A DNA stretch of 22,716 nt from Thermoproteota archaeon (GTDB lineage: Archaea; Thermoproteota; Thermoprotei_A; Sulfolobales; Desulfurococcaceae). Shown piece by piece: positions 15,152 through 20,200 of the stretch (position 1 is the first letter of the stretch; every line of letters begins with the position of its first letter). The DNA lies in NCBI GenBank assembly GCA_013154205.1, contig JAADCY010000102.1, positions 1 to 22,716 of the forward strand, read 5' to 3'. A program made the position numbers and the translations under genes. The notes beneath the pieces are model-generated. The model did no database searches. It worked only from the letters and a program-made list of their open reading frames with translations, and was not told where the DNA came from.

Positions 15152-15463
15152 TCACCATTTGAGATCATTAGTCACATTATAATACATCTTTATCGGCTTA
15201 CCATCCCTCGAAATCACTATTTTCCTGATCTTCCTATTCCTAAAGTCCCAGAACAAATCCAATATTGAGTCATACCAGAACGGCTTAATAATACCATTGT
15301 TTATGTCATCAATACTATTGCAACGTACCTCTGTCGTCGCATCTAAATTAGTACGATAATCTGGCCCACACACAATAGCAACACCATTATCAAAATAAAT
15401 CTCGTACTCCAGATCCTTTTCTATCATATCATACTTTTTGAGAATATAAGACAACCTAACCAT
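15152..15463 (-). CDS. Small unknown protein of the minus-strand cassette
   Basis: A 103-residue protein of unknown function, starting with ATG 11 bases after the previous stop and preceded by GAGGT. The C-terminal half, ILDLFWDFRNRKIRKIVISRDG and what follows, resembles a segment of the 91-residue protein at 10277-10552. In both, an Ile-start helix with a conserved acidic-Phe pair leads to a strand and a DG turn before a Tyr-containing strand. This weak match, together with the shared leader, suggests a small lineage-specific family. The protein is soluble and mixed alpha/beta with two Cys. Confidence 0.68.
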   Translation of the reverse strand: MVRLSYILKKYDMIEKDLEYEIYFDNGVAIVCGPDYRTNLDATTEVRCNSIDDINNGIIKPFWYDSILDLFWDFRNRKIRKIVISRDGKPIKMYYNVTNDLKW

Positions 15464-15474
15464 TTATCTCTACC

Positions 15475-15945
15475 TCATATACATTTGCTATAGATATAGT
15501 GTTCCTCCCCATTCTCGTCAATATAGCTAATGTCGAGACAATATTCTTTTGTCTCGGCATACATCCATGTAATAACATCCCTAGTATTCTCATCGACATC
15601 GTAGCGGTGCATCACTTTTTTACCGGTAATTTTAGATAAATACCGTACTATAGCCTTAGTAAGAGTATCACTAACATCATCAAGAACGCCAATATGACCC
15701 TTAAGCTGTTCCAGATAGTCACTAGCATCATCAAGGATGTTACTAATAAGTTCTTTATCACTATCATCACTAACAAGGCTCTTATAATCATCACTGCCGT
15801 AATATTCAATAGCTTTGCTAACTTCCTCGGCAAGTCCCCTAAGCTCGTCAAGCTCGCTATCAAGCATTAACATAGCGTTAATGATTTTGTTGAATACGGG
15901 GTCTTTTTCGAGTTTTTCTGATAGTGACTCAATTGTGGTCTGCAT
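15475..15945 (-). CDS. Acidic helical protein of the minus-strand cassette
   Basis: An unknown 156-residue protein. ATG at 15945 is chosen since GGTGG lies 5 bases before it, matching the leader in front of two other genes; an in-frame ATG at 15957 is upstream of that site. The first ~100 residues are strongly helical and acidic, with a likely coiled coil (MLMLDSELDELRGLAEEV and LISNILDDASDYLEQL). The C-terminal ~50 residues look beta-rich (KVMHRYDVDENTRDVITWMY, CLDISYIDENGEEHYIY). No catalytic motif is seen. It has its own TATA-like box overlapping the previous gene's stop, so it may be transcribed both alone and with its upstream neighbour. Confidence 0.72.
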   Translation of the reverse strand: MQTTIESLSEKLEKDPVFNKIINAMLMLDSELDELRGLAEEVSKAIEYYGSDDYKSLVSDDSDKELISNILDDASDYLEQLKGHIGVLDDVSDTLTKAIVRYLSKITGKKVMHRYDVDENTRDVITWMYAETKEYCLDISYIDENGEEHYIYSKCI

Positions 15946-15978
15946 GTTTTCCACCATTTCTAGTATTGTGCATAAAAA
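15943..15978 (-). promoter_or_regulatory. Promoter and leader, copy C of a repeated regulatory element
   Basis: On the minus strand TTTTTATG (15978-15971) is followed by ATACTAGAAATGGTGG and AAAACATG with the start at 15945. The part ACTAGAA-NN-GGTG-R-AAAA-C-ATG matches the leaders at 10552 and 16849. The upstream palindrome is absent here, where the coding sequence of the previous gene lies. Confidence 0.55.
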
Positions 15979-16773
15979 CTAGCAATCATCGTAATCATCT
16001 TCTTCATAGCTGTCTTCTTGTTCAGGTTCATGCTTAGGCAAGCCTAGAATATTCATTGCCTCCTCTTCAATTTCGTTTTCAAGTTCCAGTTTCTTTTTAT
16101 TCTTATACCACTCGACGAAATCGCTGATTAATCCCTTATCCTTAATAAACTCCCTAAGAATCATAAGTTGTTTCTGCATGCTTTCTACTTTCTTCTCATA
16201 CTCATACTGTATATGGCTGTTCTGATCACGTAACTCTTGTAACGCCGAATTTATTTTATTAACAAGCATCTCAAGCTCATCAAGACTCAGCCTATCAGCA
16301 ACCTCTTTAATTACTTCACGGATTCTATAGTCCTGAAGACTATCTACTAGCTCCTTCCTCTTTTCTAACTCTGTTATTCTATCAGTAATAATTTTTTCAT
16401 ATTTCCTCTTAACCTCAACAAACTTCATATACTTATCTTTTGTCATATCACGAAGATCACAATAAATATGGATTTCGCCACTACTACGCCCAGTTGGTGC
16501 TTTTAATACCGCTTTAATCATGTTAGGTTTTATTTCTATAATTTTCAGTCTAAGGTCGTTACAATCATAGGTACTAAGGATTCTAACACTATTATCTGAC
16601 ACATTAGCGAAAGAGAATATTTCAACACATTTTAGTTCATTACACGCAAGAATATTCGTGAACAAATCAATATTGGCAGTTATTACATTTGTTTCTACTC
16701 CATGCTTTTCTGGATTCATAATTATATTTTCTAGGTGTTTTAGAACGCACTTTTCTAGTTTAGGGCCGAGCAT
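15979..16773 (-). CDS. Coiled-coil protein with acidic tail, first gene of the cassette
   Basis: An unknown 264-residue protein. ATG at 16773 is preceded by GGGTGA. Residues 1-120 are mixed alpha/beta with several Cys (C9, C44, C49, C70, C107). Residues about 120-235 are long charged helices with heptad-like spacing (KYEKIITDRITELEKRKELV; SHIQYEYEKKVESMQKQLMI), probably a coiled coil. The last ~15 residues are almost all acidic (EPEQEDSYEEDDYDDC). The overall shape resembles an elongated scaffold or a DNA- or protein-clamping factor, but I see no motif that decides. It heads a four-gene minus-strand cassette that is more AT-rich than its surroundings. Confidence 0.75.
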   Translation of the reverse strand: MLGPKLEKCVLKHLENIIMNPEKHGVETNVITANIDLFTNILACNELKCVEIFSFANVSDNSVRILSTYDCNDLRLKIIEIKPNMIKAVLKAPTGRSSGEIHIYCDLRDMTKDKYMKFVEVKRKYEKIITDRITELEKRKELVDSLQDYRIREVIKEVADRLSLDELEMLVNKINSALQELRDQNSHIQYEYEKKVESMQKQLMILREFIKDKGLISDFVEWYKNKKKLELENEIEEEAMNILGLPKHEPEQEDSYEEDDYDDC

Positions 16774-16849
16774 TTCTTATCACCCAAGTTGTGTTTATAA
16801 TACTTTGGAGAGATGGGGACGAGATATGTTTTAGGGATTTACCATTCAT
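16760..16849 (-). CDS. Possible 29-residue leader peptide
   Basis: The repeated leader at 16847-16891 ends in AGGTGAAAAACATG. That ATG opens a 29-codon frame (MNGKSLKHISSPSLQSI...) that stops at 16760, inside the start of the 264-residue gene and out of its frame. It has the best ribosome-binding site in the region. It could be a leader peptide giving coupled translation, or a remnant left when an ancestral gene was replaced. Evidence is positional only. Confidence 0.3.
   Translation of the reverse strand: MNGKSLKHISSPSLQSIINTTWVIRNARP
16793..16802 (-). promoter_or_regulatory. Alternative TATA-like box near the 264-residue gene
   Basis: On the minus strand TATTATAAAC lies about 20 bases before the ATG at 16773. 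A transcript from it would start at about the ATG itself, downstream of GGGTGA, so it would give a leaderless message. It competes with the TTTAAA box at 16885-16890 as the real promoter. Confidence 0.35.
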
Positions 16850-16935
16850 GTTTTTCACCTGTTCTAGTTATATGCCTAGAAATGTTTAAAGCCTTTGGGT
16901 CTATAGTTTGTTGGTGGTCTATATAGTCTATATAG
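16847..16935 (-). promoter_or_regulatory. Promoter and leader, copy B of a repeated regulatory element
   Basis: On the minus strand: two CTATATAG palindromes (16935-16928 and 16926-16919), TTTAAA (16890-16885), CTAGGCATATAACTAG, and AGGTGAAAAACATG ending at 16847. Between TTTAAA and ATG it differs from copy A at only a handful of positions. It drives the four-gene cassette or the small frame at 16849. Confidence 0.72.
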
Positions 16936-16944
16936 AATTGGGTA

Positions 16945-17187
16945 AGGGGGATATAGTGGGGGAGCGGCCCTTTACGCCTTGCGCCGTGTAACCCTTTCCC
17001 GGGGCTCCTCCCCCGTAGCGGGTGCACAAGGGTTCACAGACTGGATATGGCCCCGCAGACGAAGCCCCTATGGAGGCACTCGACCCCCCTACTCACACCT
17101 CATCGGGGAGCCATGTATCTCGGGGGAGCCTTTCCTCGGGCGGCGTGGCACACTATCTCCTCCGGGCTCCCCCGAGTATCTCCCCCT
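16945..17187 (-). ncRNA. Probable structured RNA of about 245 nt, class unknown
   Basis: A GC-rich island in a non-coding stretch of about 400 bases (16850-17254), a common sign of structured RNA in hyperthermophiles. The ends pair: minus-strand AGGGGGA (17187-17181) with TCCCCCT (16951-16945), extended by A/U pairs. Inside, a perfect 12-base inverted repeat, CTCGGGGGAGCC, pairs 17176-17165 with 17130-17119. AACCCTT/AAGGGTT with flanking GTG/CAC pairs 17037-17028 with 16996-16986, enclosing a CGGGG/CCCCG hairpin (17015-17011 with 17004-17000). ATGGC-CCC/GGGGCCAT near 17115 and 17047 can close the middle arm. The minus strand is favoured by its G excess over C, GAAA-type loops and a TATTTAAA box upstream. 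I could not match it to RNase P, SRP, tRNA or rRNA. Confidence 0.58.
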
Positions 17188-17212
17188 CATATATAGGATT
17201 TGGGCTGGACAG

Positions 17213-17220
17213 TATTTAAA
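17213..17220 (-). promoter_or_regulatory. TATA box for the structured RNA
   Basis: On the minus strand TTTAAATA begins about 26-33 bases before the start of the closing helix at 17187. This is the spacing expected from an archaeal TATA box to a transcript start near 17190-17195. Confidence 0.5.
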
Positions 17221-17244
17221 CATGGCTGTAAGGAGAGGTATGTG

Positions 17245-17249
17245 TAAAA
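17245..17249 (-). terminator. T-run after the giant surface protein gene
   Basis: On the minus strand the stop codon (17257-17255) is followed by AGGGTTTTTACAC, a five-T run typical of archaeal termination sites, located before the TATA box of the structured RNA. Confidence 0.35.
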
Positions 17250-17254
17250 ACCCT

Positions 17255-20200
17255 TTATGATTGTAGGGCTTTCTTCATTGCCTGTGCGGCTATGCTTATC
17301 ATGACGCTTATTCCGGCGTAGCTGTACATTCCTAGGGCTACCAGTATGACTGCGGCGGCGATCCCGGCGATTGTTATGCCGTCATAGATGTTTCCGCTCA
17401 GCTTGGAGCCTATGATCGAGGCTCCTACTATGCCGGCTACTAGTACGGTTAGGTTCACGTATTGTCCGGTGCTTGGCAGGACTGGTGGTGGGGGTGGGGC
17501 GTATGGCTGGCTTGGCAGGTTGAGTTTTTCGCCTATTTGGCCTGTTTTGCCGCCTACGTTTGGCGGGCTCTGGGCTGAGACTATGCTGATTTTGCGGGCG
17601 GAGATATCGGCTACTATTACGGCGCTGAAGCCGGGCGGGAAGTCCAGGCCGTAGTCGTCGCTCGTGATGAGTGTGTCGGTCACGCTTGTACCGTAGAGGG
17701 CTAGGTCTAGTGTCCAGCCCTTGAAGCCCTTCAGGGTGATCGTGTGGCTACTGCTGGGCGTCGGGTAGACGAGCACCTGTCCGCCGGCGAGCTGGATGGT
17801 TATGGGCTTCGTTATCGTGACGTATTTCACCATGCCGCCGACCGGGTATGGCCCGGCTATCTGCATCCGTATATCGCCCATTATCATCTTCTCCACCGTC
17901 TGCCCTATGACGAGCCCGAACCTGTCTATGATGAGGGTGCCGTTGATGCTCTCGGCGAACGGCTGTGCCGCGGTTATGTTGGGTGCCGCTACGCTGATGT
18001 AGCTTGTAGTGTATATTGTCTGGAGCGTCGACACGGTCTCCCACACCTTCATTGCGAAGATCGTGAGGGAGCCCGTGTTGTTGTCGTAGTCATAGCCTAT
18101 ACCCACTATCATCGGGCTGTAGGCTAGGCCGAGGGGTAGCTGTTTGGTTATCGTGCCGTTCACGGCTATGTATAGGTACATGTTTGTCCCGTTGATGCCT
18201 ACGCCGTAGGTGTAGGTGGTGTTTGCTACCACGGCGTAGTAGCCGAGCCTGTACTTTGCTACCTGATTACCGCTTGCAGGTACTATGGTCTCGGTTGAGC
18301 CATAGTATAGGTTGGACCTCCACGTGATATTACCGGTCACCCATGGGTAGTCGGTTAGTGGTTCACCCGTGTATATCACCTGTGGTGGACCCCAGAACGA
18401 CGCGTTAGTGAGTGGTATGGTTATTAGATGACTATAGAGCCCGCCCGTGTCTAGGACACCTATCTCTAGTGCCGTGCTGTTGTATGATACTACTAGGTCT
18501 CCTGCTATACCTGTGAGGACGGGGGATGCATACAGGGTGTCGTTTATGTAGACTAGGAGCTTGTTTGTCGATGTACTCACGGCTAGCCCGTCTATGCTGT
18601 CCACTGTCTCGATATTGTATTGTAGTGTGATGTTGGTTGGCCCTGGTATTGTTAGTTCTAGGTCGGTCGTGTTCAGCGGTATCATTAACGTCCAGTTGCC
18701 GTTTGGCATGGTTGTGTTGATCAGGCTCCATTTCGCCGCTACGAGGGTTTTGTTGGTGAATACTATCGGGGGGCCGTCTGTCTGGTTGTAGGCCCGCAGG
18801 AAGTCGAATGTTGCCCCGGTTGTGTCTATGATTGCTGTGAATGGATAGAAGACCGTGTACTGCCACTGTGTCCCGGTAGCGTTCACGGCTAGCACGGTCT
18901 CTGTGCCGTAGATGTCTGGGTAGGTGGCGTTGCTCATCGTGATGGTTAGTGTGCCGTTCGGGTAGATCGTCATTGCTATGTAGGCGTAGGTGCTTGTTAT
19001 GGGTGGTAGGGGGGCCGTGGTTGTTGTTCCGTTGTAGGTTAGTGTGATTGTGGTGCCGTTGCTGTAAACCAGTATGTATGGCATGGTATAGTTGTTGAGT
19101 GGGGCTAGGCCGAAGCCCCAGATTGTGCCGGTTACACGCATATCTATAACCAAGGGTGTTACGGGGGGTAGTGTTATCGGGGTTGTGTTTATCCAGCCGT
19201 AGAGGTAGGTCTCCGGGTATGCTATGCTACTGCTTATTGATGTCAGTGCTCCTGTGCCTGTCGGGGACGCTATGGTTGCCGGTATGAGGCTGACGTTGTA
19301 GACGGGGCTGGACGGGTAGACTGGGAGGTAGGCTGTTACGTTGTAGGTTCCCGCCGAGATGGTTATCCTTGTATCGTTGACCGTGTAGGGCCATGTAGCG
19401 TTCCCGGTTATCCATACCTGCTTCACGATCTCGTCGTTCTGGCTGAATACTAGGAGGGTGCCGGGCGGGAAGAACCGTAGGTGCACGTAGCCGTCGCTAT
19501 AGATATTGTTGAAGGCCCAGAGCCACGGCGTATCCGGTGCCCGAGGCATATAGAGCGGATCACTAGGATCGCTAGGACTGACACCATAGTAGCCGCTCAA
19601 CGGATCCACGTAGCCCGTACCATTATAGAACGAAGGATCACCAAGAAACACGGGCTTCCCATCAGCATAGAGCAGTACATAGGATACATAGAGATGATGA
19701 CCACTATCGGTACGTTCAATGCTAACGCTACTAGTATAATTAAATAATGGACTTCCTATTTCACCAGTATCCTTACTACCACTATAGGTTAGTGAACCTG
19801 TAGAATTGATTGCCTTAGCATATTCCCACCACGTAGATGATGTAGCATTCCAGTAATGCCCTACGATCAGCCTGTACCATTCATATTTGTTTAACGTATT
19901 AGATGGTGGTATTAGCCACGAGTGTGTAGTGGAGTTATATACATCTGTGCCAAACGTGAAACTATCTGTATATACATATAGTAATGTCATTCCTTTTCCA
20001 TATACAAAGTCCCGTCCACCTGTCGAGGAACTCATCAACATCATACGGGTATCGAGAGTCATGTTAGAATAATAGATTATTGGTGGGCCTAGGTATTTTA
20101 GGTATTCTCCTGTTATGCTCCGCCATGTTTTTGTTATTATTGTTAGGTTGTATGTTCCGGTTGTTAGTGTTATGTTTACTTGGTACGTGGTTCCTACTTG

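Noticed and set aside
16945..17187. RNase P RNA identity, suggested by GAGGAAAG at about 17140 on the minus strand
   Set aside because: The universal 3' P4 motif (ACAGAA and its surroundings) is absent. The GAGGAAAG lies inside the loop of the 12-base inverted repeat, which does not fit the RNase P layout. SRP helix 8 and tRNA arm signatures are also missing.
16979..17260. Short + strand and minus-strand frames (62-93 codons) across the GC-rich island
   Set aside because: The proteins are Pro/Gly/Arg-rich as expected from random GC-rich DNA, starts lack ribosome-binding sites, and the paired helices explain the composition better.
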